From assembly GCA_900316975.1 (NCBI GenBank), contig ONFA01000005.1:660-64659 (forward strand): 64,000 nt of DNA, written 5' to 3'. Positions within the stretch are counted from its first letter, which is position 1, and every line of letters begins with the position of its first letter. The position numbers and the translations under genes are program-made. Under the pieces are notes generated by a model. It searched no databases, was not told where the DNA came from, and saw nothing but the letters and a program-made list of their open reading frames with translations. This stretch comes from an uncultured Prevotellaceae bacterium (GTDB taxonomy: Bacteria > Bacteroidota > Bacteroidia > Bacteroidales > Bacteroidaceae). Positions 29,324 through 37,658 of the stretch are shown piece by piece.

Positions 29324-30349
29324 ATGAAAAAAAACTATCTGGCAGCCCTCACGCTGCTCCTTGCAGCAACAGCCTGCAACAAACAAGCAACCAACACTAA
29401 CCAACTATTTTCCGACAAGGCTATGGACTATCTGAAGACAGTACCCTACGATGTCAACCGCACGTCGCTCTACAATGCGGAAGACCTCTATGCAGGCTAT
29501 GACCCTGCCAAACCCGAAACCTTCGATTCCTGCTACGACACCAAAGTCTATCAACACTACATCGAAAAAGGCAAGCAAGCCCGCGACGTGGAAGAATCGC
29601 TTGCACGCACCCTACACGACCATGGCATCCACGTGGCACTCGACGAATTCTTCAAAGAGCACAACTCGCGCCTCTGCATCGGCATCATGGGTGGCCACGC
29701 CCTGTTGCGCACCGACCCCATGTACAAGAAAGTCGTGCTCCTCAGCAAGCGTCTGACCGAAGAAGGCTTCATCATGCTCAGCGGCGGCGGTCCCGGTGCC
29801 ATGGAGGCAACCCATCTTGGCGCATGGATGGCTGGCAGAAACGAAGCCGAAGTGGACGATGCTGTAGAGATGCTCGCCAAAGCACCTTCCTTCAAAGACG
29901 AAGGCTGGCTCGCCTCCTCTTTCGAGGTGATGAAGAAATACCCCCTCGAGAGCAACTACGTCAGCCTCGGCATCCCCACCTACCTCTACGGACATGAGCC
30001 ATCAGCACCCTTCGCTACCCACATCGCCAAGTTCTTCGAAAACAGCATCCGCGAAGACCTTATCCTCACGGTAGCCTTCGGCGGCATCATCTACACCCCT
30101 GGCAGTGCTGGCACCATGCAGGAAATCTTCCAAGACGCCGTGCAGAACCACTACGAGTCCTTCGGATTCTCCAGCCCGATGATTTTCCTCGGCACCGACT
30201 TCTGGACCAAAGAAATGCCAGTCTATCCATTCCTCGAGAAACTTGTTGAGATGGGCAAGTACAAGAACCTGCAACTCACCCTCACCGATGATTTCGACGT
30301 GGTGGCTGACAAACTCAACGAGTTCAAAAGCACCGCTCCCAAGGAGTGA
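29324..30349 (+). CDS. predicted lipoprotein carrying a LOG/lysine-decarboxylase-like Rossmann domain
   Basis: 341 aa. The N-terminus MKKNYLAALTLLLAATAC is a good lipoprotein signal with C18 as the lipidated residue. The body (about 110-330) has the LOG-family layout: IGIMGGHALLRTD, LSGGGPGAMEATHLGAWMAG and IIYTPGSAGTMQEIFQD. The last corresponds to the nucleotide-monophosphate-binding PGGxGTxxE loop, with GS replacing one Gly. Cytosolic relatives cleave nucleoside monophosphates or bind nucleotides. Export of such a fold is unexpected. It stands between tamB (43 bp gap) and the esterase gene (81 bp gap), same strand. Activity outside the cytosol is inference. Confidence 0.75.
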   Translation: MKKNYLAALTLLLAATACNKQATNTNQLFSDKAMDYLKTVPYDVNRTSLYNAEDLYAGYDPAKPETFDSCYDTKVYQHYIEKGKQARDVEESLARTLHDHGIHVALDEFFKEHNSRLCIGIMGGHALLRTDPMYKKVVLLSKRLTEEGFIMLSGGGPGAMEATHLGAWMAGRNEAEVDDAVEMLAKAPSFKDEGWLASSFEVMKKYPLESNYVSLGIPTYLYGHEPSAPFATHIAKFFENSIREDLILTVAFGGIIYTPGSAGTMQEIFQDAVQNHYESFGFSSPMIFLGTDFWTKEMPVYPFLEKLVEMGKYKNLQLTLTDDFDVVADKLNEFKSTAPKE

Positions 30350-30400
30350 AAATTTAAACCACGAAGTCATTCGTGCGTCAAAAATAAAACATTTACCTAA

Positions 30401-31306
<906 letters not shown>

Positions 31307-31335
31307 GAAAGAATATCTCCTTACAAATAAGATCC

Positions 31336-31370
31336 AATCGGGCAGAACACACCATGTGTCCTGCCCGATT
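31336..31370 (+). terminator. terminator of the esterase gene
   Basis: AATCGGGCAG / CTGCCCGATT perfect stem with an inner ACAC...GTGT pairing, followed by TTGTTTT. Confidence 0.88.
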
Positions 31371-31398
31371 TTGTTTTAGCACATATCGGATAATTCCG

Positions 31399-31440
31399 CC
31401 CCCAAAAAAGTAGTGAGAGTATAACCACTTTTTTTGGGGG
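31399..31440. repeat. inverted repeat CCCCCAAAAAAGT ... ACTTTTTTTGGGGG
   Basis: Near-perfect palindromic arms around an 11-bp centre, followed by extra G residues. It lies just after the esterase terminator at the left edge of the decayed restriction locus. Function unknown; it could mark an element end. Confidence 0.6.
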
Positions 31441-31549
31441 GGGGAGGAATACCTTTACTTCGGAAACACCACTTCCCTCTTTTGACTTAGTTCTATCTTA
31501 ACGAGAGTTCCCATTTCTATATTATTTGTCTTTCTACAAAGACAATAAA

Positions 31550-31714
31550 ATTGCAAACAATCTTAAGAGGGCTGTTCGATCAAACATAAAACGTATCCCC
31601 GATGATTTCATGTTTGAATTGACAAAAGATGAGTTCGATCCTTTAAGATTCTATTTTTTCACCTCAAACACAAGAGGTGGAAATCGCGATCTTTTTTCTC
31701 CATCTAATTTTTGA
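31550..31714 (+). pseudogene. ORF6N/KilA-N-type domain fragment
   Basis: The translation NLKRAVRSNIKRIPDDFMFELTKDEF... matches the core of the phage-derived ORF6N domain (typically LKRAVRRNIxRFPxDFMFxLTxxEF). It lacks the preceding RGxxVMxDxDLAxLYGV segment and the downstream PYAFTEQG segment. It terminates after TRGGNRDLFSPSNF. A short relic of a phage or mobile-element regulator. Confidence 0.65.
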
Positions 31715-31725
31715 TGCAAGAGATG

Positions 31726-31756
31726 TTGGTAGAGTGAAAAAGAAAGTGTAACTTTG
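31726..31756 (+). promoter_or_regulatory. promoter upstream of the HaeIII-like fragment
   Basis: TTGG (31726-31729), 19 bp, TAACTTTG (31749-31756), 22 bp before the ATG at 31779. It may still drive the genes downstream. Confidence 0.6.
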
Positions 31757-31778
31757 CAACACAAAACCTGAAACATGT

Positions 31779-31931
31779 ATGGCGCAAGGGAAACAAGTTA
31801 AGAATGGAAAGGCTTTTGAATACGCCATCGCCAAGGTATATTGCGAGCACATTAATCAGCAGGGTGTAAATGCCGTGCTGGTTGAGAATGAGGCATGTGC
31901 GCAGGCGAGAGGGTACTATGAGGAGTGCTAA
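31779..31931 (+). pseudogene. N-terminal fragment of a HaeIII-like restriction endonuclease
   Basis: 50 codons, MAQGKQVKNGKAFEYAIAKVY... to ...ACAQARGYYEEC, then a stop. The QxxNGKAFEYAxxxxxxE start, a variable V/N-rich stretch and then AxARxxYEE resemble the N-terminus of RE_HaeIII family endonucleases (about 300 aa when intact). The nuclease core is missing. A matching cytosine methyltransferase C-terminus of M.HaeIII type lies 2 kb downstream. The two look like ends of one restriction-modification operon whose middle was replaced. The call relies on remembered family sequence. Confidence 0.5.
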
Positions 31932-31947
31932 ACAAGAACACAAGATT

Positions 31948-32211
31948 ATGACGGAAATATTTGACTTTCATACAATGCAAATAAATTGGCAGGGGAAACA
32001 ATACCCTTTCAGGGAAATTGACATGAAGGATAAACCTTATTATGTGCTTGTGAGCGTTGTGGATTTGGAGAGAGTTTTATTGGAAACGAACGATTTCCCT
32101 GTTAACAGCAAAGCTGAATGGGTGGATAATAAAATCGCCTACTATTTTGAATCCGAGGAGGATTTACATCAAAGCGATCAAGTTTTACTGAATATAATTT
32201 ATGAATCATGA
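31948..32211 (+). CDS. small protein of unknown function, paired with the next gene
   Basis: 87 aa: MTEIFDFHTMQINWQGKQYP... It is acidic and mostly beta-like, with no signal peptide or membrane segment (YYVLVSVVDLERVLLETNDF, WVDNKIAYYFESEEDLHQSD). Its stop overlaps the next start by 4 bp (ATGA), so the two are translationally coupled. I do not recognise the family. The tight coupling to a nuclease-like partner suggests an accessory, inhibitor or antitoxin-like role, which is inference only. AT-rich relative to flanking core genes. Confidence 0.55.
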   Translation: MTEIFDFHTMQINWQGKQYPFREIDMKDKPYYVLVSVVDLERVLLETNDFPVNSKAEWVDNKIAYYFESEEDLHQSDQVLLNIIYES

Positions 32212-32714
32212 TACGATATCAGTTTTTTCCACGTTCGAGAGGCGTGACAGAGGAAATCCAAAAAGTTATTGACTGTTTCAAGGTTGTGGAGAATGAGATT
32301 GATTCCTCTACAAAAAATCTTGTCTCAAATGATGTGCTTACAGTTGTTCGTCCACATATTGAAAGGAATGGGTACAAAGTGGAAAAGGGCAAGAGTGACG
32401 AAGAAAAGATTGACGTACCTGTTTTGTTCGGTCAAGATAACAAGATTGATAAATCTTTCTATGCTGATGCCTTGAGTTCTGACGGTAGGATTGTGATAGA
32501 AGTAGAAGCTGGGCAGGCAACAGAGAATCATCGCTTCTTGAAAGACATATTCGAGGCATGTATGATGTTTGACGTAGAATATCTTGTGCTTGCCGTTAGG
32601 AATATATACAGAAAGCATGATGATTTTCAACGCATTTTTACATTCCTTGAGACAATGTACATCTCAAATCGTTTACAATTACCATTAAAAGGAATACTAC
32701 TTATCGGATATTAA
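32208..32714 (+). CDS. unrecognised protein with a PD-(D/E)XK-like nuclease motif
   Basis: 168 aa. The segment FYADALSSDGRIVIEVEAGQA has Asp, then a hydrophobic strand ending in ExE. This is the arrangement seen in BamHI/BglII-like members of the PD-(D/E)XK superfamily. It is followed by a helix (NHRFLKDIFEACMMF) and strand (VEYLVLAVRNIY) as in the fold. The N-terminus (TEEIQKVIDCFKVVENEID) is helical. It is coupled to the 87-aa gene upstream and located inside a decayed restriction-modification locus. A DNA-cleaving role is possible but unproven; no close family name is offered. Confidence 0.5.
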   Translation: MIRYQFFPRSRGVTEEIQKVIDCFKVVENEIDSSTKNLVSNDVLTVVRPHIERNGYKVEKGKSDEEKIDVPVLFGQDNKIDKSFYADALSSDGRIVIEVEAGQATENHRFLKDIFEACMMFDVEYLVLAVRNIYRKHDDFQRIFTFLETMYISNRLQLPLKGILLIGY

Positions 32715-32726
32715 TGGGTAAACACT

Positions 32727-32890
32727 ATGGTTCTTTTACGTAGATCAACTACAGAGATTCGAGTTGATTTGGCAGAGAAAACAAAAGAAATGAAGGAGAT
32801 TTTGCCCTTGAAGGCAATTGCTGGCAAAAAAATATTAACATTGAATAACTTAAAGATGGCATTGTAATAACTGTTGACGAAGAGTTATGA
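32727..32890 (+). pseudogene. small gene broken by a one-base frameshift
   Basis: The frame from ATG 32727 gives MVLLRRSTTEIRVDLAEKTK ... PLKAIAGKKILTLNN, then reads MAL-stop. Shifting frame once near 32853 (one G would restore TTA AAG GAT GGC) continues as LKDGIVITVDEEL and stops at 32890. That stop overlaps the ATG of the transposase gene by 4 bp. The restored product would be about 54 aa. The family is not recognised. The neat fit suggests a recent deletion in a formerly coupled gene. Confidence 0.5.
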
Positions 32891-33864
32891 CACGTGAAGA
32901 AGCCATAGCAGCAGGCATGGAGGTGCATGAGATACAGCACTCGATGAAGAGGCGCACTCCATGGCATGACTATAGCCGAAAGGGAACGTACATGCTGACC
33001 CTTGTGGTGAGGGGACGTATAGCGTTATTGGGTACGTTGAAGGGAGGCTTGGAGGGAGAAGTGGCTCCTTTTGTGGAATATTCTGTTCTTGGAAGCACAA
33101 TTCTTCAGGAAGAACAGAAGAAGATTCATCGCTATTACCCACAGGTGGAGGTGTGGAAACTATGTGTTATGCCCGACCACTTGCATATGATTGTCAGGAT
33201 CAATGAGGACATGGGAGAAGGGAAGCATCTTGGGAAGGTGGTGGCAGGATTCAAATCGGGATGCAATCATGTTTATTGGAAGGTGTTCAACATGAATGAA
33301 CCACCAAGACAGGGTTTGTTCGAAGATGGCTATTGTGACAAGATTCTTATGCACGATGGTCAATTGGACAACTGGAAGCGTTACCTTGACGACAATCCTC
33401 GCCGATTGATGATGAAACGTCGGAATCCTGATTTGTTTACCATACTTGCAGATATGGAGGTGGCAGGTGAGCGATGTGGGGTGGTGGGTAACAGATTCCT
33501 GCTGGATGTTCCCGACAAGATGGCCGTCATCGTGCATAGACGCTATACTGATCAGGAAATCGCCCGACTGCGAGAGGAATGGCTGGAATGTGGCGAACGC
33601 GGAGGCGTGCTTGTTAGTGCCTCTATCTCTCCAAAAGAGAAAGAGATTTTGCGAGAGGCTATGAGTCGAGGCTACAACATCATCCTGCTACGGGAGAATG
33701 GCTTTCCGAAGCTGTACAAGCCCTCTGGTGAGGCTTTTGATGCTTGTGCAAGGGGGCTGCTTTTGCAGATAAGCCCTTGGGAGTTCCACTATGAGAAAAG
33801 GGTGATAACGAGGGCGCAATGCCTTTTCTTGAATTCGATGGCAGAGAGGATAGTTGGCGCTTGA
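32887..33864 (+). CDS. REP-associated tyrosine transposase (RAYT, Y1_Tnp/IS200-like) with C-terminal extension
   Basis: 325 aa. The HUH single-strand nuclease domain occupies about residues 25-180: strand RKGTYMLTLVVRGR, metal-binding H98-L-H100 in CVMPDHLHMIVRI, and the putative catalytic Y166 in NWKRYLDDNPRRL, matching the RAYT YIxxNP motif. The C-terminal about 145 residues (FTILADMEVAGERC... VLVSASISPKEKEILREAMSRGYNIILLREN) form an extra domain seen in some Bacteroidetes copies. RAYTs are domesticated IS200-like enzymes acting on REP palindromes. A bulged hairpin follows 14 bp after its stop, and a REP-like pair exists at 4690-4826. The gene appears intact. Confidence 0.85.
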   Translation: MTREEAIAAGMEVHEIQHSMKRRTPWHDYSRKGTYMLTLVVRGRIALLGTLKGGLEGEVAPFVEYSVLGSTILQEEQKKIHRYYPQVEVWKLCVMPDHLHMIVRINEDMGEGKHLGKVVAGFKSGCNHVYWKVFNMNEPPRQGLFEDGYCDKILMHDGQLDNWKRYLDDNPRRLMMKRRNPDLFTILADMEVAGERCGVVGNRFLLDVPDKMAVIVHRRYTDQEIARLREEWLECGERGGVLVSASISPKEKEILREAMSRGYNIILLRENGFPKLYKPSGEAFDACARGLLLQISPWEFHYEKRVITRAQCLFLNSMAERIVGA

Positions 33865-33877
33865 TAGAATAAACTTA

Positions 33878-33902
33878 CCATTCAAGCGGCGAAACCGCAT
33901 GG
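33878..33902 (+). repeat. bulged hairpin directly 3' of the RAYT gene
   Basis: CCAT-tcaa-GCGG-cgaaa-CCGC-ATGG: two stem blocks with a 4-nt one-sided bulge, starting 14 bp after the RAYT stop. This is the kind of imperfect hairpin HUH transposases recognise, and it abuts the point where methyltransferase sequence resumes. Confidence 0.6.
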
Positions 33903-33906
33903 GACT

Positions 33907-34803
33907 GTGGTGGGAAAGTCACTGTCCGCATCAGTTTTGCTGATGTCCTATTCAGACTTCTGCAATGCAAAGTTTATGTCTCGCAACCGTGTGCGCAGTT
34001 GGGATGAACAAGGCTTCACCGTACAAGCAAGCGGTAGGCAATGTCAGTTGCATCCACAAGCACCGAAGATGCAAAAGATTGATTCGGAACACCATATCTT
34101 TGTTCCAGGGCAAGAGCATCTTTACAGAAGAATGACAGTGCGTGAAGTGGCAAGAATACAAACATTTCCAGATGATTTCAAGTTCATTTATGAAGATGTG
34201 AATGATGGCTATAAGATGATTGGGAATGCGGTGCCTGTCAATCTCGCCTACCATGTTGCCATGCAGATAAGAAGGACATTGGAGGCGCATGGCATACGAT
34301 TGGAAGAACGTAGCAAGATAAAGAAAGTTGCTGCTCCACGTGTCCAACAACTTGACTTTTTCAAGTTGCTGGAACAATATCCCGATGAAATCGTCAATAA
34401 TTCTATTGTTGCTGAAAGCCAAGATGTTGAATACACATCATTGAGGAAGGACAAGAATGTATTGATTTCTCTGGTGAAGAACGACAACATCGAGCAATAC
34501 CTTGACCGCACTGCAAAAGTGTATTATACAGGCAAGCGATTCCCTGCAACGGTGGCACTCAACAAACTATACTACTTCATGCCATATGTAAAGAATAAGG
34601 GAATACGAGATTTGTACTTGATTAAGATAGCCCGTGTGGGCACTCGCAAGGAAGGTCAACCAGACAATGATGCGAACGATTTCCGCTTGGTGTTCGAAAT
34701 AGAGTTTGTAAAGCAACTATTTGATAATTACAAGCTTGTTGAATTGAAGATTTGGCATGCATTTACGGATACGACGATGAAAGAGGTGATGGCTTTTTCA
34801 TGA
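33907..34803 (+). pseudogene. C-terminal part of an M.HaeIII-like DNA cytosine-5 methyltransferase with extra C-terminal domain
   Basis: 298 codons open from a GTG. From about residue 19 it reads [48 protein letters not shown] and [16 protein letters not shown]. These match the target-recognition tail and motifs IX-X of M.HaeIII-type enzymes (GGCC family). The N-terminal catalytic half (SAM loop, PCQ, ENV, QRR motifs) is absent, so it cannot methylate. After the canonical end, about 150 further residues ([17 protein letters not shown]... [20 protein letters not shown]... [18 protein letters not shown]) form a domain I do not recognise. Truncation coincides with the RAYT 3' hairpin. Confidence 0.75.
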
Positions 34804-35000
34804 CCTTTTACGATCCCCATTTTACACGGTTCTTCTGTAATATAGTAAAAGAAGGACCATCGAAATCAAGAAAAGATACACGGTTCTGTTTACACTACCC
34901 TTGATGAATGCTAAAATACATGATGTACACCTACATAAAAAGCAGGGGGCACTTCTTACTGAGTGTCCCCTGCTTTTTATGTAAATATTGTGGATTCCTT
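34804..35000. terminator. spacer with a bidirectional terminator at 34941-34973
   Basis: AGCAGGGGGCACT / AGTGTCCCCTGCT stem, then TTTTTAT. On the minus strand it terminates the decarboxylase operon. The words ACACGGTTCT at 34832 and 34890 form a short direct repeat of unknown meaning. Confidence 0.75.
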
Positions 35001-36173
35001 TTATGAGAGGAAGCCGAGCAGAACACCGGCTGCAACGGCTGATCCAATCACACCTGCCACATTGGGTCCCATGGCATGCATGAGGAGGTAGTTGTGGGGG
35101 TCTGCCTTCAATCCCTCGTTCTGGGAGATGCGGGCTGCCATTGGAACGGCTGAAACACCAGCATTACCGATGAGCGGGTTAATCTTCTGGCTCTTCGGAA
35201 GGAAGAGGTTCATGATGTGAACGAAGATGACACCGCTGGCAGTTGCCACAATGAAGGCGCATGCTCCGATGATGAAGATGAAGATGGTGTTCCATGTGAG
35301 GAACTCGGATGCCTGTGTGGAGCAACCTACGGTGAGACCGAGGAGCATCACCACGATGTCGTTGAGGGCTGAACCTGCAGTCTTGGCAAGACGCGTGGTC
35401 TTGGTTGACTCCTTAAGGAGGTTACCGAAGAAGAGCATGCCGAGCAGAGGCAGACCAGATGGGACAATGAAGGTGGTGATGAGCAAGCCGACGATGGGGA
35501 AGAGCATCTTCTCTGTCTGGCTGACCTGGCGGGCAGGCTTCATCTTGATTTGGCGCTGCTTCTGAGTGGTGAGCAGTTTCATGATACCAGGCTGGATGAC
35601 TGGCACGAGTGCCATATAGGAGTAGGCACACACAGCGATGGCTCCCATGAGGTTGGGACTCAACTTGCTGGAGAGGAAGATGGCCGTAGGACCGTCGGCA
35701 CCACCGATGATAGCGATACCAGCCGCCTGATTAGGCTCAAATCCGAGAGCAAGTGCCACCATGTAGGCTCCGAAGATACCGAACTGAGCGGCTGCACCAA
35801 TGAGCATGAGTTTCGGATTGGCGATGAGCGCCGAGAAGTCGGTCATGGCACCAATGCCGAGGAACACGAGAGGGGGATACCATCCTTGCCGCACACCTTG
35901 GTAGAAGATGTTGAGCACGGAGTTATCCTCGTAAAGACCTATCTCAAGACCGGCATCCTTGAAGGGAATGTTTCCCAAGATGATGCCGAGACCAATCGGA
36001 ATGAGAAGCAGTGGCTCAAAGTCCTTGGCGATGGCAAGCCAAATGAAGAAGGCGCCGACAGCAATCATGATGATGTTGGCCCATTCCACGTTGGCAAAGC
36101 CTGTGTAGGTGAGGAAGTCCGCAAGTTTCGTTCCGATGAAGTCCATTGTAGAAACACTTTCGAGTAACATCAT
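35001..36173 (-). CDS. mmdB: Na+-translocating decarboxylase beta subunit (OadB/MmdB type)
   Basis: 390 aa polytopic membrane protein (about 9-11 segments). It carries out decarboxylation of carboxybiotin coupled to Na+ export. The family signature Asp loop is IAIIGGADGPTAIFLSSKL. Further hallmarks are VGQGWYPPLVFLGIGAM-like (RQGWYPPLVFLGIGAMTDF), GNAGVSAVPMAARISQ and HAMGPNVAGVIGSAVAAGV. It is last in the operon mmdA - OadG-like - biotin carrier - OadB, and together these convert methylmalonyl-CoA to propionyl-CoA. A second ATG at 36146 (MDFIGTKL) is a possible start. Confidence 0.95.
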   Translation of the reverse strand: MMLLESVSTMDFIGTKLADFLTYTGFANVEWANIIMIAVGAFFIWLAIAKDFEPLLLIPIGLGIILGNIPFKDAGLEIGLYEDNSVLNIFYQGVRQGWYPPLVFLGIGAMTDFSALIANPKLMLIGAAAQFGIFGAYMVALALGFEPNQAAGIAIIGGADGPTAIFLSSKLSPNLMGAIAVCAYSYMALVPVIQPGIMKLLTTQKQRQIKMKPARQVSQTEKMLFPIVGLLITTFIVPSGLPLLGMLFFGNLLKESTKTTRLAKTAGSALNDIVVMLLGLTVGCSTQASEFLTWNTIFIFIIGACAFIVATASGVIFVHIMNLFLPKSQKINPLIGNAGVSAVPMAARISQNEGLKADPHNYLLMHAMGPNVAGVIGSAVAAGVLLGFLS

Positions 36174-36182
36174 AGCGATTTA

Positions 36183-36208
36183 CAATTTAGCAATTTACAA
36201 TTTACTAT
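36183..36208. repeat. tandem ATTTAGCA/ATTTACA words
   Basis: The gap between the biotin carrier and OadB genes holds tandem TTTACAATTTAGCAATTTACA-type words, similar to the arms of element 5 at 47045, but with no inverted partner nearby. Confidence 0.5.
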
Positions 36209-36213
36209 TTTTG

Positions 36214-36642
36214 TTACGCGATGGTGATGAGGATGGCACCTTCCATGACGGTGTCGCCCTTCTGCACTTTCACTTCCTGAACCTTTCCGTCGCGGTCGGC
36301 ATCGATGTTGTTCTCCATCTTCATGGCTTCGAGCACCACAACGGTCTCGCCTTTCTTAACAGCCTGTCCGACAGTCACCTTGATGTCGTTAATAGTGCCT
36401 GGCAGCGGTGCGCGAACGGCAGATACGCCTGCCTCGACAGCCTCCAACTTCTCTTTGGGAGCCTCGACGGTCTTGACTGGAGCAGCCACAGCACGCACGA
36501 CGGGTTTGGGCTGAGCAACTGGCTTTTCGAGTTCCACTTCGAACTCGATGCCGTTCACTTCAACTTTGGCGATGTTCTCTTCAATGCCATTGATTTTCAC
36601 ATTGTAAGGAGCACCTTTGATTTTATAATTATATTCTTTCAT
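36214..36642 (-). CDS. mmdC: biotin carboxyl carrier subunit of the methylmalonyl-CoA decarboxylase
   Basis: 142 aa. The C-terminal biotinyl domain (about 75-142) has the modification site EAMKMEN with K108, preceded by PLPGTINDIKVTVGQAVKKG. A Pro/Ala-rich linker (PVAQPKPVVRAVAAPVKTVEAP) joins it to an N-terminal beta segment (YNYKIKGAPYNVKI). It shuttles CO2 from the carboxyltransferase to the membrane OadB subunit. Typical length, and located in the expected operon position. Confidence 0.95.
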   Translation of the reverse strand: MKEYNYKIKGAPYNVKINGIEENIAKVEVNGIEFEVELEKPVAQPKPVVRAVAAPVKTVEAPKEKLEAVEAGVSAVRAPLPGTINDIKVTVGQAVKKGETVVVLEAMKMENNIDADRDGKVQEVKVQKGDTVMEGAILITIA

Positions 36643-36660
36643 GTTATCTGTTTTGTTGTT

Positions 36661-37653
36661 TTAGTTTGCTTGATGATGCTGTGGGGTCACACGGAGTTCG
36701 TGGCTCTTGTCTGCCCACGTGGTGGGTGTCTGATGGATGGTCAGGATGCCCGACTCGAGGTCGTGGGTGCCACCGAAGTATTCGTGGAGAGCCATGCCAA
36801 TGACAGCAGTGTAGGTCTCCATGTCGATACCCTTAGTCTCGGTCGTACCTTGCTTGGCCATTTCCACCACTTTAGCAGCCTGGTCGTGGATGGCGCGGAT
36901 GGCACGTACACGAGCCAACTTGGCTGCACGGTTCATCGCCCATCCGAAGATGTGGAAGAACACGAAGAGCAGGATGAGGCAAAGGAACACAACGCCCATG
37001 CACATGAGGGTCATGGCTATGCCGTAGGGGTCTTTCTCCTTAAACTCCTTGATTTTGTCGTTGTGGTAGGCAATGTTTGGAGCATTGGGAGTGACCTTAT
37101 CTGCCTCAAGCACTTGCCATTCTGCATCGTTGATGCGAGCAAAACTTGAGCCTGCTGGAAGAGCCTCTACACGAACAGAATCCAAGAGGTCAACAGCGTT
37201 GCCGTCGAAGAGATAGATGGTGAACGACTCACCCACAGGAAGTGTGAAGTTGAGGTGAAGTGTACCACGGTTCACATGACCATCGGCAAAGAGCGTGATG
37301 CGCTGCTTGGCAGAAAGTGACGTGCGTGGGTCACCTGCAGGAATGGCGGACATGAGTTTTTCACGCTCAGGTGCCGGCATGTTCTTGTCGAGCACTGCGG
37401 GATTGATGGTGAGGAAACAGTTTCTTATGTCGTGGGTGGAATAAGAAGTGTTCTCGATTTCAATCCATGAGGCAGGCTGACCATATTCATCCACGTAACT
37501 TGCAGGCTTTTCGCAGGTGCTGGCAGCAGAGTCGCCAGTGCAGCAGGCAGGGGTATAGACGAAGACTTCGTTGAGTTTGAAGTCGTGTGCGCCCTGTGCG
37601 AATGCAGCCGATGAAGCCACGAGGAATGAAATAACTGATAATATCTTTCTCAT
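36661..37653 (-). CDS. OadG-family subunit with N-terminal lamin-tail-like exported domain
   Basis: 330 aa. Signal peptide MRKILSVISFLVASSAAFAQ. Residues about 25-190 are a beta-sandwich resembling a lamin-tail domain (KLNEVFVYTP, SWIEIENTSYSTHDIRNCFL, ITLFADGHVNRGTLHLNF, SSFARINDAEWQVLE). A single membrane span at about 212-236 (GIAMTLMCMGVVFLCLILLF) follows, then a cytosolic tail. The span and tail correspond to the small gamma subunit of Na+-translocating decarboxylases, which anchors the complex. The added periplasmic domain is a Bacteroidales variation. Six bases separate it from mmdA upstream. Confidence 0.85.
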   Translation of the reverse strand: MRKILSVISFLVASSAAFAQGAHDFKLNEVFVYTPACCTGDSAASTCEKPASYVDEYGQPASWIEIENTSYSTHDIRNCFLTINPAVLDKNMPAPEREKLMSAIPAGDPRTSLSAKQRITLFADGHVNRGTLHLNFTLPVGESFTIYLFDGNAVDLLDSVRVEALPAGSSFARINDAEWQVLEADKVTPNAPNIAYHNDKIKEFKEKDPYGIAMTLMCMGVVFLCLILLFVFFHIFGWAMNRAAKLARVRAIRAIHDQAAKVVEMAKQGTTETKGIDMETYTAVIGMALHEYFGGTHDLESGILTIHQTPTTWADKSHELRVTPQHHQAN

Positions 37654-37658
37654 AATGC

